A stretch of DNA of 64,000 bases from Sporosarcina sp. Te-1 (GTDB lineage: Bacteria > Bacillota > Bacilli > Bacillales_A > Planococcaceae). This document shows positions 15,882 to 24,617 of this stretch, piece after piece. The stretch's first letter is position 1. Each line of letters begins with the position of its first letter. The notes under the pieces are model-generated. The model saw nothing but the letters and a program-made list of their open reading frames with translations. It ran no database searches and was not told where the DNA came from. The position numbers and the translations under genes are program-made. Location: NCBI RefSeq assembly GCF_017498505.1, contig NZ_CP071798.1:3211501-3275500 (forward strand), read 5' to 3'.

Positions 15882-16892
15882 ATGAACGGACAATCAAATC
15901 AAAAAGCAGGTCTTTGGATTGCGGGGATCGCTTTTACTTTCTTTATTGCATTTTTAGGATTCTTATTAGCTAAGGTGCCGGGATTCGATCATATTGGACA
16001 ATTGGCGAGCGCTATTATCATTGCTGTCGCCTACCGACAGTTTTTCGGTTATCCAGAAATGCTGCGGCCGGGTATTACATTTTCTTCAAAAAAGCTCTTG
16101 CGGCTTGCGATCATTTTGTACGGGTTGAAATTAAACATTGATGTCGTCTTCCGGGACGGGCTCGGCTTGCTCGTGCGAGATGCAGTTATTATTGCATTTG
16201 CCATTGGAATGACGGTCCTCCTGGCAAAATGGTTGAAGGCGGATAAAAACATATCCCTTCTATTAGGGGTAGGTACCGGGGTATGCGGAGCGGCTGCGAT
16301 TGCTGCCGTTGCACCGATCTTGAAGACGAAAGATGAAGATACAGCGATTGGTGTAGGGATCATCGCCATGATGGGGACGGTCTTTGCGATCGGATATACG
16401 ATTCTACGGCCGATTTTGCCGCTCATTCCGACAGACTATGGAATTTGGTCCGGCATGAGTCTGCACGAACTTGCCCATGTTGCCATCGCGGCAGCGCCAG
16501 CAGGGGAAGATGCACTTGCCATTGCGTTACTTGCGAAACTCGGAAGGGTATTTCTACTCGTCCCTCTTTGCTTCATCTTCATTTATTTCATGAAGCGTAA
16601 AAGCAAAGGAAATCCGGAAGAAGAACAAGGCAAGATTGAGTTCCCATGGTTTTTGGTCGGTTTCATCTTGCTCAGCTTGTTCGGAAGCTATGTACTTGGC
16701 CATTCCATTCCCGTCTCAGATAGCGTGATGGCTGGAATCAGTACGATTACCACTTGGCTATTGACCGCTGCGATGGTCGGGCTTGGATTGAATGTCAGCT
16801 TGCGGGATCTGCGTGAACGTGCCATGAAACCGTTGCTGGCAATGACGATTACATCAATTGCTCTATCCATTTTGGCTTATCTGATCATTTAA
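15882..16892 (+). CDS. YeiH family putative sulfate exporter
   Basis: A 336-residue protein with about ten helices. Conserved features of the PSE/YeiH family (UPF0324) are seen: a GVGTGVCGAAAIAAVAP re-entrant segment, HELAHVAIAAAPAG, and a C-terminal VGLGLNVSLRDLRE. AGGAGGTG precedes ATG 15882. The family is annotated as sulfate exporters on limited evidence. The divergent LysR gene probably controls it. Confidence 0.85.
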   Translation: MNGQSNQKAGLWIAGIAFTFFIAFLGFLLAKVPGFDHIGQLASAIIIAVAYRQFFGYPEMLRPGITFSSKKLLRLAIILYGLKLNIDVVFRDGLGLLVRDAVIIAFAIGMTVLLAKWLKADKNISLLLGVGTGVCGAAAIAAVAPILKTKDEDTAIGVGIIAMMGTVFAIGYTILRPILPLIPTDYGIWSGMSLHELAHVAIAAAPAGEDALAIALLAKLGRVFLLVPLCFIFIYFMKRKSKGNPEEEQGKIEFPWFLVGFILLSLFGSYVLGHSIPVSDSVMAGISTITTWLLTAAMVGLGLNVSLRDLRERAMKPLLAMTITSIALSILAYLII

Positions 16893-16900
16893 ACAAAAAG

Positions 16901-16944
16901 AAGGACTGTCTCCGTTGCCATGGCGGCTGACGGGACAGTCCTTT
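16901..16944. terminator. Bidirectional rho-independent terminator
   Basis: AAGGACTGTC and GACAGTCCTT arms with an inner secondary hairpin. A-rich and T-rich flanks on both sides serve the YeiH gene and the convergent DUF2187 gene. Confidence 0.8.
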
Positions 16945-16958
16945 TCAATTGCCTGCCA

Positions 16959-17207
16959 TTAGCAGACAGAATAGTTCTTATGTGAAACAACCGTAAGATC
17001 TGAGGCTGCGCCAATCCGTTCTGCATCCTCTTCCGAAATCTTCACGATGACAGAGTTCTCAAGGATCTTGTGAATCGTTCCGTTTACCTCGAAATCATTA
17101 CGGATAAATGAAATCTCTTCGTCGATATGACGAGCTGCGACAAAATCTGAAATGTCTTTTTCCTTGCGTGGAAATGCCAATCGAAACCCTCCCATTGTGA
17201 TTTTCAT
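16959..17207 (-). CDS. DUF2187 family protein
   Basis: An 82-residue protein whose C-terminal half contains the small KOW-like beta motif GTIHKILENSVIVKI followed by DLTVVSHKNY, the DUF2187 (YkvS-type) signature of Bacillales. An N-terminal basic, glycine-containing stretch precedes it. The ribosome site is weak for ATG 17207, and ATG 17195 is an alternative. Role unknown; the fold suggests nucleic-acid or protein binding. It ends at a shared bidirectional terminator. Confidence 0.75.
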   Translation of the reverse strand: MKITMGGFRLAFPRKEKDISDFVAARHIDEEISFIRNDFEVNGTIHKILENSVIVKISEEDAERIGAASDLTVVSHKNYSVC

Positions 17208-17366
17208 CTTTCTATAGGCCTGGATGTCTATCAAAGTAGACTCACAAAGGCATCAAGACGATGGAAAAACAACAAGTCGAAGCCGATCTATTTCGAGTTG
17301 TCTTTTACTAGTATACCATAATTTGTGGGAGTTTGCAGGGATTGCGATTTTATTGTACTAGGTGGG

Positions 17367-17395
17367 TTGACAAAATACCTAACGGGGTATAATAT
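17367..17395 (+). promoter_or_regulatory. cstR promoter with overlapping CstR operator
   Basis: TTGACA (17367-17372) is followed by TATAAT at 15-bp or TAATAT at 17-bp spacing. The palindrome ATACCTAACGGGGTAT (17375-17390) fills the spacer and the -10 region, predicting autorepression. Confidence 0.75.
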
Positions 17396-17428
17396 AAGCC
17401 TAGAGCTGAACAGAAAGGAGGTTGCGAC

Positions 17429-17692
17429 GTGGAGTATGATGATAAAATCAAAAACAGATTGCGACGGATTGAAGGCCAGATTAAAGGCATTCTGCGGATG
17501 ATGGAAGAAGAGCAGAACTGTAAAGAAGTCATTACCCAATTGTCGGCTTCCCGGACGGCCATCGATCGGACAATCGGTGTTATTGTCAGTTCGAATCTCA
17601 TCGAATGTATACAAAATAAAGATGAAAATGATCACCGGACACAAGAGGAAATCGTCAAAGAGGCAGTCGATCTGCTAGTGAAGAGTCGGTAA
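17429..17692 (+). CDS. cstR: CstR-type persulfide-sensing repressor
   Basis: An 87-residue all-helical CsoR/RcnR-family regulator. Cys31 (EEQNCKEV) and Cys60 (LIECIQ) occupy exactly the positions of the reactive pair in Staphylococcus aureus CstR, while the metal-ligand His and second Cys of copper-sensing CsoR are absent. Such proteins form tetramers and release DNA when a di- to tetrasulfide bridge joins the two cysteines. GTG 17429 follows AAAGGAGGT. It heads a persulfide-detoxification gene set and should bind its own promoter, the site at 17723, and probably the pair at 5079-5115. Confidence 0.92.
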   Translation: MEYDDKIKNRLRRIEGQIKGILRMMEEEQNCKEVITQLSASRTAIDRTIGVIVSSNLIECIQNKDENDHRTQEEIVKEAVDLLVKSR

Positions 17693-17722
17693 GTATAGGC
17701 TCTTTTCTTTTTACACTATAAT

Positions 17723-17745
17723 ATACCCCATATGGTAGGGGTAAT
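17723..17745 (+). promoter_or_regulatory. Second CstR-type operator, next to a TATAAT box
   Basis: ATACCCCATATGGTAGGGGTAAT contains overlapping half-sites of the same ATACC/GGGGTA palindrome, immediately after TATAAT (17717-17722). It probably lets CstR control the DsrE-like gene separately from cstR. No clear -35 box is seen. Confidence 0.55.
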
Positions 17746-17751
17746 TAAGCT

Positions 17752-18252
17752 ATGAGAGAAAGGAAGATGAACTTGTCAGAAACGAAGAAGACGACCATTG
17801 TTTTATTCAGTGGCGATTACGATAAAGCGATGGCTGCCTATATTATTGCAAATGGAGCGGCAGCCTACGATCATGAGGTGACGATATTCCATACGTTTTG
17901 GGGCTTGAATGCTCTGCGCAAAGAGGAGCCTGTCGCTGTCAAAAAGGGTTTTCTTGAGAATATGTTCTCTAAAATGATGCCGCGCGGTGCTGATAAAATG
18001 GGACTTTCCAAAATGAATTTCGCCGGCATTGGACCAAAGATGATCAAACAGGTGATGACGAAGCATAATGCTATGACGCTGCCTCAGTTAATCGAACTGG
18101 CTCAAGAACAGGACATTAAACTTGTCGCATGTACGATGACGATGGATTTGCTTGGGCTTAAGCAGGAAGAACTGCTGGACGGCATTGATTATGCGGGTGT
18201 TGCCGCCTATTTGGCGGATGCCCAAGATGGAAACGTGAATTTATTCATATAA
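17752..18252 (+). CDS. DsrE/DsrF/DrsH-like (DsrE2-type) sulfur-carrier protein
   Basis: A 166-residue protein with the flavodoxin-like DsrE fold: IVLFSGDYDKAMAAYIIANGA at the start and the conserved cysteine loop ACTMTMDLLG (Cys127) near the end, characteristic of DsrE2-like sulfur-relay proteins. It likely receives and passes persulfide sulfur among the TusA and rhodanese partners encoded next to it. ATG 17752 is taken as start; ATG 17767 is possible but its ribosome site would be too close. The rhodanese gene follows after 14 bp. Confidence 0.85.
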   Translation: MRERKMNLSETKKTTIVLFSGDYDKAMAAYIIANGAAAYDHEVTIFHTFWGLNALRKEEPVAVKKGFLENMFSKMMPRGADKMGLSKMNFAGIGPKMIKQVMTKHNAMTLPQLIELAQEQDIKLVACTMTMDLLGLKQEELLDGIDYAGVAAYLADAQDGNVNLFI

Positions 18253-18266
18253 GAGGAGGAACTGGA

Positions 18267-18554
18267 ATGAAGGAAATTACAGCAGCAGAAGTGAAAGATG
18301 CCTTGCCTACGAAACATATTATCGATGTGCGGGAAGTAGACGAGGTGGCGGGAGGCAAAATTCCAGGTGCGATCCATATTCCGCTTGGACTGTTGGAATT
18401 CCGGATGCATGAGTTAGATAAAAACAAGGTATACACAATGGTCTGCCGGTCTGGCGGCCGCAGTGGCAAAGCAGCACAGCTATTGGAGAGCCATGGTTAC
18501 ACAGTATTCAATATGGTCGGGGGAATGCTTGCGTGGGACAGACCAATCGAATAA
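18267..18554 (+). CDS. Single-domain rhodanese
   Basis: A 95-residue rhodanese with DVREVDEVAGGKIPGAIHIP and the active loop VCRSGGRSG (nucleophile Cys60). It transfers sulfane sulfur in the cytoplasm, probably between low-molecular-weight persulfides and the TusA/DsrE carriers of this operon. AGAGGAGG precedes ATG 18267. A degenerate CstR-like site (ATACCCCC at 18573-18580, then AGAGGCAT) lies between it and the next gene. Confidence 0.9.
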   Translation: MKEITAAEVKDALPTKHIIDVREVDEVAGGKIPGAIHIPLGLLEFRMHELDKNKVYTMVCRSGGRSGKAAQLLESHGYTVFNMVGGMLAWDRPIE

Positions 18555-18602
18555 AAAAATTTAGTTACGTATATACCCCCAGAGGCATAGAGGAGAGATG
18601 AA

Positions 18603-19175
18603 ATGATACAAACAGATAGGAAGTTAGATGCGAAAGGGCTTGCCTGCCCGATGCCTGTTGTAAAAACCAAAAAGGCTATGCAGCAGCTTGCTCCGGGACA
18701 TGTGCTGGAAGTGCAGGCGACCGATAAAGGATCTATTGCGGATATTAAGGCGTGGGCACAGAGTGTAGGCCATCAGTATATTGGTGTTCACGAAGAAGAG
18801 GGAGTCATTACACACTATTTGCGAAAAACAAGCAGTGAGGAAACAGAGGAGAAACGCTTCCCACACGTAGTGTCGAATGAGGAATTGCAGGCAGTTCTGG
18901 CCGTGGAGGAGGATGTGCAAATCCTAGATGTTCGGGAAAGTGCAGAATACGCATTTGGCCATATTCCCGGTGCTCTATCTGCTCCATTGGGTGCATTGGA
19001 AGAGTTGATGCGCGGCTTGGATCAGGATGCAAGCACCTATGTCATCTGCCGTACAGGGAATCGGAGTGATATGGCCGCGCAAAAGTTGGCTGATGCCGGC
19101 TTCTCAAATGTGAAGAATGTCGTCCCGGGGATGAGCGGATGGAATGGATCTATTGAAAAATCAAGGAACGAATAA
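18603..19175 (+). CDS. TusA-rhodanese fusion sulfurtransferase (CstA-like)
   Basis: A 190-residue two-domain protein. Residues 5-75 form a TusA carrier domain with the CPMP motif (Cys15), and residues 88-185 a rhodanese domain with [10 protein letters not shown] (Cys149). Fusing donor and acceptor suggests intramolecular sulfur relay, as proposed for S. aureus CstA, which also carries a DsrE domain; here DsrE is a separate gene. AGAGGAGAG supports ATG 18603. It sits immediately before the dioxygenase-like gene. Confidence 0.88.
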   Translation: MIQTDRKLDAKGLACPMPVVKTKKAMQQLAPGHVLEVQATDKGSIADIKAWAQSVGHQYIGVHEEEGVITHYLRKTSSEETEEKRFPHVVSNEELQAVLAVEEDVQILDVRESAEYAFGHIPGALSAPLGALEELMRGLDQDASTYVICRTGNRSDMAAQKLADAGFSNVKNVVPGMSGWNGSIEKSRNE

Positions 19176-19192
19176 AGAGGAGGTCGAACGCA

Positions 19193-20320
19193 ATGGCAGT
19201 AACACCATTGACAGCAGGCGATATTGCAAAAAAAGTAATAAGAAAAGAACCATTCTTCATTCTGGATGTCCGCAATGAAGATGCGTTCAAAGATTGGAAA
19301 ATTGAAGGGGAATCGGTACAACATTTGAATGTCCCATACTTTGATTTGTTAGATGGTGTAGACCACATTCTGGGGCAGCTGCCGACAGATCGGCCGGTTG
19401 TGGTCGTTTGCGCGAAAGAAGGTTCTTCTATACTAATTGCCGATATGCTTTCGGATGAAGGCCGTGATGTTCACTATTTGAAAGGCGGAATGAAGGCTTG
19501 GAGTGAACATCTTGAGCCAGTGAAAATTGGTGATTTAAAGGAGGGGGGCGCCATTTATCAATTTGTCCGGATTGGCAAAGGCTGCTTGTCCTATATGATC
19601 GTGTCAGGCGGTGAAGCGGCCCTTGTCGATGCAACTCGTATGACCGAAGTGTTTACTGCCTTTGCTAATGAACTGGGCGTCAAGATCACCCATGTATTGG
19701 ATACCCATCTTCATGCGGACCATATTTCCGGTGGTCGCCAAATTGCAGAGAAAACAGGAGCTGCTTATTGGTTGCCGCCAAAAGATGCAGCTGAAGTTAC
19801 ATTCTCTTTCGAACCATTGGAGGATGGACGTATCATCGCTGTCGGAAAATCAAAAATTGAGATCCAGCCGATCTACTCCCCTGGACATACAATCGGATCC
19901 ACTTCATTTATCGTGGACGATGCTTATTTGTTATCCGGAGACATTCTTTTCATAGATTCTATCGGACGTCCGGATTTGGCGGGTCTTGCGGAAGACTGGG
20001 TAGGCGATCTGCGAGTTACTCTCTATGAAAGATACCGTGCGCTTGCGGAAGACTTGATCGTTCTGCCAGCTCACTTCATGATCATCGAGGAATTGAATGA
20101 AGACGGAAGTGTGTCTGAAAAACTAGGAACATTGTTTGCGGAAAACCATGGTTTGAATATCGCGGATGAACAGGCATTCAGGAAACTGGTGACCGACAAT
20201 CTTCCGCCTCAACCGAATGCCTACCAAGAAATCCGCCAAACAAATATGGGGAAAATCAATCCTGACATAGAAGCGCAACGTGAAATGGAAATCGGGCCGA
20301 ACCGCTGTGCAGTGCGTTAA
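19193..20320 (+). CDS. Rhodanese-metallo-beta-lactamase fusion, persulfide dioxygenase-like (CstB-like)
   Basis: A 375-residue protein. Residues 5-108 are a rhodanese domain with a Cys73 loop (VVCAKEGSS). Residues about 115-350 are a metallo-beta-lactamase domain with THLHADH (His172, His174, Asp176, His177), SPGHT, SGDILF and PAHF, the iron-binding pattern of ETHE1-type persulfide dioxygenases. It should oxidise persulfides to sulfite or thiosulfate. In S. aureus CstB, as I recall it, the lactamase domain comes first, so the domain order here is reversed. AGAGGAGGT precedes ATG 19193. Confidence 0.88.
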   Translation: MAVTPLTAGDIAKKVIRKEPFFILDVRNEDAFKDWKIEGESVQHLNVPYFDLLDGVDHILGQLPTDRPVVVVCAKEGSSILIADMLSDEGRDVHYLKGGMKAWSEHLEPVKIGDLKEGGAIYQFVRIGKGCLSYMIVSGGEAALVDATRMTEVFTAFANELGVKITHVLDTHLHADHISGGRQIAEKTGAAYWLPPKDAAEVTFSFEPLEDGRIIAVGKSKIEIQPIYSPGHTIGSTSFIVDDAYLLSGDILFIDSIGRPDLAGLAEDWVGDLRVTLYERYRALAEDLIVLPAHFMIIEELNEDGSVSEKLGTLFAENHGLNIADEQAFRKLVTDNLPPQPNAYQEIRQTNMGKINPDIEAQREMEIGPNRCAVR

Positions 20321-20352
20321 GTAAATTCAACTAACAGATAGGAGAGAGACAA

Positions 20353-20580
20353 ATGAACATTGCAAAAGTATTGGACGCGAAAGGACTTGCTTGCCCAATG
20401 CCAGTTGTACGGACTAGAAAGACGATGAAAGAAATGGAAATAGGAGAAATCCTTGAAATTCAAACAACAGACAAAGGATCAGTGGCCGATTTGTCCGCCT
20501 GGACTGCATCCAGCGGCCACGAAATGGTTGATCAAAAAGAAGAAGCAGGTGTCTTCACATTCTGGATCCAAAAAGGGTAA
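20353..20580 (+). CDS. TusA-family sulfur carrier
   Basis: A 75-residue protein with [14 protein letters not shown] (Cys14 of the CPMP motif) and the TTDKGSVADLSAW segment of TusA. It is a soluble two-layer sandwich that carries a persulfide on Cys14. Its sequence is close to the TusA domain of the fusion encoded 1.7 kb upstream, suggesting duplication within the operon. TAGGAGAG precedes ATG 20353. Confidence 0.92.
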   Translation: MNIAKVLDAKGLACPMPVVRTRKTMKEMEIGEILEIQTTDKGSVADLSAWTASSGHEMVDQKEEAGVFTFWIQKG

Positions 20581-20678
20581 AGCGTCCGAACATGGACATT
20601 TTGGTTGGAACGAGTGCGGATGGAGTGTTCTCTCCCGCACTTGTTCTCTTTTTAGACTACATGGAAGGGGGAGGCTAG

Positions 20679-21452
20679 GTGGAAATCGGATTGTTAATCA
20701 CCTTATTCTTAATCGGATTCATCGGATCCTTTATCTCCGGTATGGTAGGGGTCGGCGGTGCCATTATTAAATATCCGATGTTGCTCTTCATCCCGCCGCT
20801 TTTTGGTTTGACCGCATTAACGTCCCATGAGGTTTCGGGGATAACTGCTGTAGAAGTAGTGTTTACGACCATCTCGGGTGTGTGGGCATACCGGAAAAGC
20901 GGTTACTTGAATAAGAAGCTTATCGCCTATATGGGAACTGCCATTTTGCTCGGCAGTTTTATCGGAGGCTTTGGTTCAAATTTGCTTACAGCAGGAGCCA
21001 TTGATCTGGTATATGGCATGTTGGCGACTCTGGCCGCTATCCTGATGTTCATCCCGAAAAAAAGAGTTGATGAGGTACCGGCTGACGAGTTGGAGTTTAA
21101 CCATTGGCTCGCAGCTTCACTCTCCCTCCTTGTGGGAATTGCCGCGGGGATTGTCGGGGCAGGAGGGGCTTTCATACTCGTTCCGATCATGCTTGTTGTC
21201 TTACGAATCCCAACCCGGGTGACGATCGCCACGTCCCTTGCCATCACGTTCATTTCTTCGATCGGCTCCACGATTGGGAAAGTGGCAACCGGGCAAGTAT
21301 TGTACGGACCGGCAGCCGTCATGATCCTCGCAGGACTATTGGCGGCGCCTCTTGGAGCGAAAATGGGGCAAAAAGTGAATACAAAAGTGCTGCAAGCTAT
21401 TTTGGCCGTCTTGATTCTTGGAACAGCGATTAAGGTCTGGATGGATTTTTAA
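20679..21452 (+). CDS. TauE/SafE (TSUP) family sulfite/organosulfur exporter
   Basis: A 257-residue protein of about eight helices with the duplicated TSUP motif: [20 protein letters not shown] at the start of the first half and [15 protein letters not shown] in the second. As in S. aureus cst operons, it would export sulfite or related products made by the dioxygenase. The GTG start at 20679 follows GGGGGAGG. Last gene of the operon. Confidence 0.9.
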   Translation: MEIGLLITLFLIGFIGSFISGMVGVGGAIIKYPMLLFIPPLFGLTALTSHEVSGITAVEVVFTTISGVWAYRKSGYLNKKLIAYMGTAILLGSFIGGFGSNLLTAGAIDLVYGMLATLAAILMFIPKKRVDEVPADELEFNHWLAASLSLLVGIAAGIVGAGGAFILVPIMLVVLRIPTRVTIATSLAITFISSIGSTIGKVATGQVLYGPAAVMILAGLLAAPLGAKMGQKVNTKVLQAILAVLILGTAIKVWMDF

Positions 21453-21478
21453 CTATGCATGCACGTTGAAATGAAAAG

Positions 21479-21505
21479 TCGGCAGGGAGAAACTGCCGGA
21501 TTTTT
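21479..21505 (+). terminator. Rho-independent terminator of the cst operon
   Basis: TCGGCAG and CTGCCGGA arms with a 7-nt loop are followed by ATTTTT. The spacer from here to 21667 contains no recognised regulatory motif. Confidence 0.75.
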
Positions 21506-21667
21506 CTGATGTGCGTAAAAGGTAATTGTAAGTTCACCTCAAATCAAGGATACAAACATTAGAAAATCATTCCAAATACTCTACTCTGTACCAAGCTTTT
21601 ACGGTATAGTAAAGGAAATATAAGGAATAGTTCGATGCATATTCTGATGAGGTAAGAGGTGATCAAT

Positions 21668-22255
21668 TTGTTGAAAAAGGTGTTCGCTGACGAACAGAGG
21701 ACGACGCCTGAAGTAGAAAAAATCATTTTTGAAAAGTACTATGACCGTGTTTATCATACAGCTTATTTTATTGTGAAAGATCCTGAAATGGCGCAAGACA
21801 TTCTTCAGGAAAGCTATTTGAAGGCTTTCCGCAATATCCATCTCATTCATGAGATCGAAAAAATCGGCGCCTGGCTAACGACCATAACAACCCGTACCGC
21901 AATCGATCATTTGAGAAAGATGAAAAGATGGAATGATTTTGCCGCAGACGACGTCTTTATTAACAGAGAGCTCTTGCAAGTGGAGCAGAACCCGATTTCC
22001 TCTGTTGAAACAGCAGCTGAAAGAAAGTTGATCCGTTCCCTTCTACAGGGAGAAATCGACAAATTGAACACGAATCACCGAATTGTCCTTTTTCTTTATT
22101 ACTTCGATGACTTGACCTATGAAGAGATTTCTGAGGCTTTGGATGTCAACATTGCAACCGTTAAAACACGTGTGCACCGAGCGAAACTGAAATTGAGAGC
22201 GGCAATCGAAAAGAAAGAAGAATTGATGGAGGCGATTCTGGATGTCGGAAACTGA
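21668..22255 (+). CDS. ECF-type RNA polymerase sigma factor
   Basis: A 195-residue sigma-70 protein with region 2 (YYDRVYHTAYFIVKDPEMAQDILQESYLKAF, including the -10-recognition helix and WLTTITTRTAIDHLRK) and region 4 (LFLYYFDDLTYEEISEALDVNIATVKTRVHRAKLKL). No region 1 or 3 is present. AAGAGG supports a TTG start at 21668 (or 21671). It overlaps the downstream gene by 14 bp, the normal sigma/anti-sigma coupling. The promoter it recognises could not be identified by eye. Confidence 0.9.
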   Translation: MLKKVFADEQRTTPEVEKIIFEKYYDRVYHTAYFIVKDPEMAQDILQESYLKAFRNIHLIHEIEKIGAWLTTITTRTAIDHLRKMKRWNDFAADDVFINRELLQVEQNPISSVETAAERKLIRSLLQGEIDKLNTNHRIVLFLYYFDDLTYEEISEALDVNIATVKTRVHRAKLKLRAAIEKKEELMEAILDVGN

Positions 22256-23000
22256 AAATCGGGATTTCGATGACCTCATTCGGGAAGCGCTGCAAGAACA
22301 GATCCATCGGCAGCCCCTTTCCAAGCTGACGGTCGTCGAGGCTTGGGAAAGGCTCGAGGCAAGAAAGAGTACAAGCTTTCCACGTCGTAAAATGAAAGGA
22401 TGGGGAATGCTTCTATCCCTGGCAGTTGCTTGTACATTGCTCTTTTTTATTTGGTCGCCTGGACATGGATCCGCATACGGAAACCTGGTGGTATGGTTCC
22501 AGCAGATTCAAGGATCGGTCGTCCAACTATTCGGCGGAAAGTCGGAGAAAATCGACTCGATGGATTTACCCAAAGCAACCGCTTTTCAAGTCATCGAGAC
22601 CCCGGACTATCAAACAGAGCAGCTAAGTATGGAGAAAGCACAGTCGGTAACAGACTTTCCAATCATTCTTCCTGCAGTTCCTAATGACTTCCAACTAGCA
22701 CATGTAGATGTCATACGAAAACAGAACGAGATGAGCAAGGAAATCTATCTGAATTACACCAATGGTCATCGGGATTTCACTATTGCGGAATTCAGCAGTA
22801 CAGAATCATTCAGTTTTGGCATAATGGCAGACCAAGATGACGCCTTATTGGAAGAACTTATAATTGGTGGACAAAAAGGAAGCTTGATTACGTACAAAAA
22901 TAACACCCGTCAATTGATATGGATGACAGAGAGTCACTATTTCAGCATTGAAGGCAACCTAACGAAGGAAGAAATCATCAAGATTGCGAAATCTATGTAA
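22242..23000 (+). CDS. Membrane anti-sigma factor, DUF4367 domain
   Basis: A 252-residue protein: a cytoplasmic acidic N-terminus (residues 1-48), one transmembrane helix (about 50-68) and an extracytoplasmic DUF4367-like domain (about 110-250). The arrangement, and the overlap with the ECF sigma gene, identify it as the cognate anti-sigma factor, probably holding the sigma factor at the membrane until the outer domain senses envelope stress. No zinc-binding HxxxCxxC motif is visible in the N-terminus, so it is not a classical ZAS protein. Confidence 0.78.
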   Translation: MSETENRDFDDLIREALQEQIHRQPLSKLTVVEAWERLEARKSTSFPRRKMKGWGMLLSLAVACTLLFFIWSPGHGSAYGNLVVWFQQIQGSVVQLFGGKSEKIDSMDLPKATAFQVIETPDYQTEQLSMEKAQSVTDFPIILPAVPNDFQLAHVDVIRKQNEMSKEIYLNYTNGHRDFTIAEFSSTESFSFGIMADQDDALLEELIIGGQKGSLITYKNNTRQLIWMTESHYFSIEGNLTKEEIIKIAKSM

Positions 23001-23023
23001 AGAACCGAAAGGCGGTAGCTGAC

Positions 23024-23328
23024 TTGGAGGAGAGTATTAGTATTTTTGGAAACATCTATTACTACTTATTTGTTCTAATTTTATTAAACTCTATTCTCGC
23101 CCACTTTTTAAAAGAGAGTTGGAAACCCGTGCTGTATCTATTGTTCAGCTCGCTTTTCCTACTGTTATTTTTTCGCAAATGCTCTTTCAAGAAGGGATTC
23201 TGGCCGACCGCTTCAATTTATCCGGTGACCCTATGTCCATTACTTTATTCATCATAGTTTCGATTCTTTTCTTGGCGAGCGCAATCTATTATTTTGTTCA
23301 TTTTACTAGAAAGAAAAACATTACTTGA
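23024..23328 (+). pseudogene. Frameshifted small membrane protein gene in the sigma operon
   Basis: A TTG start (23024) after a GGCGGTAGC-type weak site opens a frame with two hydrophobic helices. At the T6 run (23168-23173) the coding pattern moves to another frame, which ends at 23328 with a third helix and a basic tail. Restoring one T joins both halves into a protein of about 101 residues with three transmembrane segments. Either the gene is inactivated, the base is a sequencing error, or slippage on the run makes full-length protein. Family not recognised. Confidence 0.6.
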
Positions 23329-23348
23329 AAAGTTGGGGGAATGGGAAA

Positions 23349-23840
23349 ATGGCAGTAGCAAGCAAAGGGGTTAAGAATGAGGTCATCATCCAAGCGCCAG
23401 TGGAATTGACGTGGTTTGCTTGGACGATTTCAGACCGCGTCTCACAGTGGTTTGCACCTGAGGCGGTGGTGGAAGCGAAAGTCGGCGGGGCATATGAATT
23501 GTATTTCATTCCTGGCAATCGAGAGGGCATGAATACGATGGGCTGCAAAATTGTCTCCCTGGTGCCGCAGAAAGAATTGTCGTTCACTTGGAAAGGTCCC
23601 GATCAATTTCGAGACATTATGAATCAGGAAGATGAACTGACAACAGTTTGTGTACATTTTGTATCAATGGATGAAGTAACAACCAGGGTGACTGTGGAGC
23701 ATATCGGCTTCCGGGATGAGAGTGAGTGGAAGGAAGCGGTTGACTGGCATCAAATCGCGTGGAATGGGGTTCTTTCCAGCTTGAAGGCGGCGCTTGAAAA
23801 AGGGGAAGGAAATTTGTGCTGTCAGCCGGTGAATGATTGA
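23349..23840 (+). CDS. SRPBCC (AHSA1-like) domain protein
   Basis: A 163-residue START/Bet-v1-fold protein of the AHSA1 type. The pattern VELTWFAWTISDRVSQWFAPEAVVEAKVGGAYEL followed by a LSFTWKGPDQF strand and a C-terminal helix (WHQIAWNGVLSSLKAALEKG) is diagnostic. It has a deep hydrophobic cavity in this family; ligand unknown. ATG 23349 follows GGGGGAATGGGA. A second, shorter SRPBCC protein is encoded at 36.7 kb. Confidence 0.85.
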   Translation: MAVASKGVKNEVIIQAPVELTWFAWTISDRVSQWFAPEAVVEAKVGGAYELYFIPGNREGMNTMGCKIVSLVPQKELSFTWKGPDQFRDIMNQEDELTTVCVHFVSMDEVTTRVTVEHIGFRDESEWKEAVDWHQIAWNGVLSSLKAALEKGEGNLCCQPVND

Positions 23841-23917
23841 TTCACAAGGAAGCTCATGATTATATGTAACGGAGTCACTTGAAGGCTACCTAATGCGGGA
23901 GACAATTCCTATGGGAG

Positions 23918-23937
23918 CGGGCGTGCCCGTTTTCTGA
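23918..23937 (+). terminator. Short hairpin with T-run, weak terminator candidate
   Basis: CGGGC and GCCCG arms with a 2-nt loop are followed by TTTT, between the SRPBCC gene and the next small membrane protein gene. Confidence 0.3.
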
Positions 23938-23958
23938 AACTGAGAGGGCAGTTCAGTT

Positions 23959-24243
23959 ATGGACCTTGCCCATGACCAAGAGTATTTGAATAGACAGGAA
24001 CGTTTGAGCAAAAAGAAAAAGGCTGATTCGCTGCGAAATACCATGGCTGAAATTGGCTTTTTAGTATTAGCAATAGGATTTTTTAATGTGAATTATAAGA
24101 TACTTGCGTATGCTTGGAATCGATATGTTTATGGAACGGGTGTTAGCGATTCTATCAGCATTTTTATTTTAATTTTCGGTGTGATTCCGCTGTCCTATTT
24201 TTCTGCGAAGTATTTAGTGATAATAATTAAGAAATCATGGTAA
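23959..24243 (+). CDS. Small hypothetical membrane protein
   Basis: A 94-residue protein: a charged, lysine-rich N-terminus (residues 1-27), then two hydrophobic helices (about 30-48 and 65-88) and a basic end. The ribosome site is a modest GAGAGGG. The gene is AT-richer than its left neighbours. I do not recognise the family. Confidence 0.5.
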   Translation: MDLAHDQEYLNRQERLSKKKKADSLRNTMAEIGFLVLAIGFFNVNYKILAYAWNRYVYGTGVSDSISIFILIFGVIPLSYFSAKYLVIIIKKSW

Positions 24244-24302
24244 TTTTGAATACATTGCTCTAATAGATGCGGTAGTCATTGAACAAATTGGGAGTGAGGA
24301 AC

Positions 24303-24464
24303 ATGTATAGTTTTGAAGAAAGAAACGCTTCTTTTGATTATGCTATTAAGGCATTCAGCTCTTCCGATTTAGTGGAAGGGATTGTCCAATTAGGTTCCGG
24401 GGTAATTGGGTACAGAGATGAACTCTCCCGCATAAAAAAGAAAAATCAATTAGTAACTTATTGA
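24303..24464 (+). CDS. Small hypothetical protein upstream of an SMI1/KNR4 gene
   Basis: A 53-residue soluble protein starting at ATG 24303 after GGGAGTGAGG. The last 11 codons form the left arm of a long terminator hairpin, so the C-terminus RIKKKNQL is partly dictated by RNA structure. This suggests a truncated gene end. Sitting before an SMI1/KNR4 gene, it could be a remnant of a polymorphic-toxin module, but the residues themselves do not identify one. Confidence 0.4.
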   Translation: MYSFEERNASFDYAIKAFSSSDLVEGIVQLGSGVIGYRDELSRIKKKNQLVTY

Positions 24465-24479
24465 TTTTTCTTTTTTATG
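24431..24479. terminator. Perfect 20-bp stem terminator overlapping a coding end
   Basis: CATAAAAAAGAAAAATCAAT (24431-24450) pairs exactly with 24460-24479 around a 9-nt loop. A/T-rich arms give T-runs in both directions. It overlaps the end of the 53-residue ORF. The spacer to 24617 also contains CTAAACT and AGTTTAG arms near 24532-24552. Confidence 0.75.
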
Positions 24480-24617
24480 TGAGTCTAAAATATCTTCAAT
24501 GATTATAACTATAAGTGACAATGCTAGCAACTAAACTCCCGCTGAAAGTTTAGGAATTATAAATAAAATTTTAATATAAATGATCTACTTTATTTGAGAT
24601 GCAATAGGGGTGATAAG

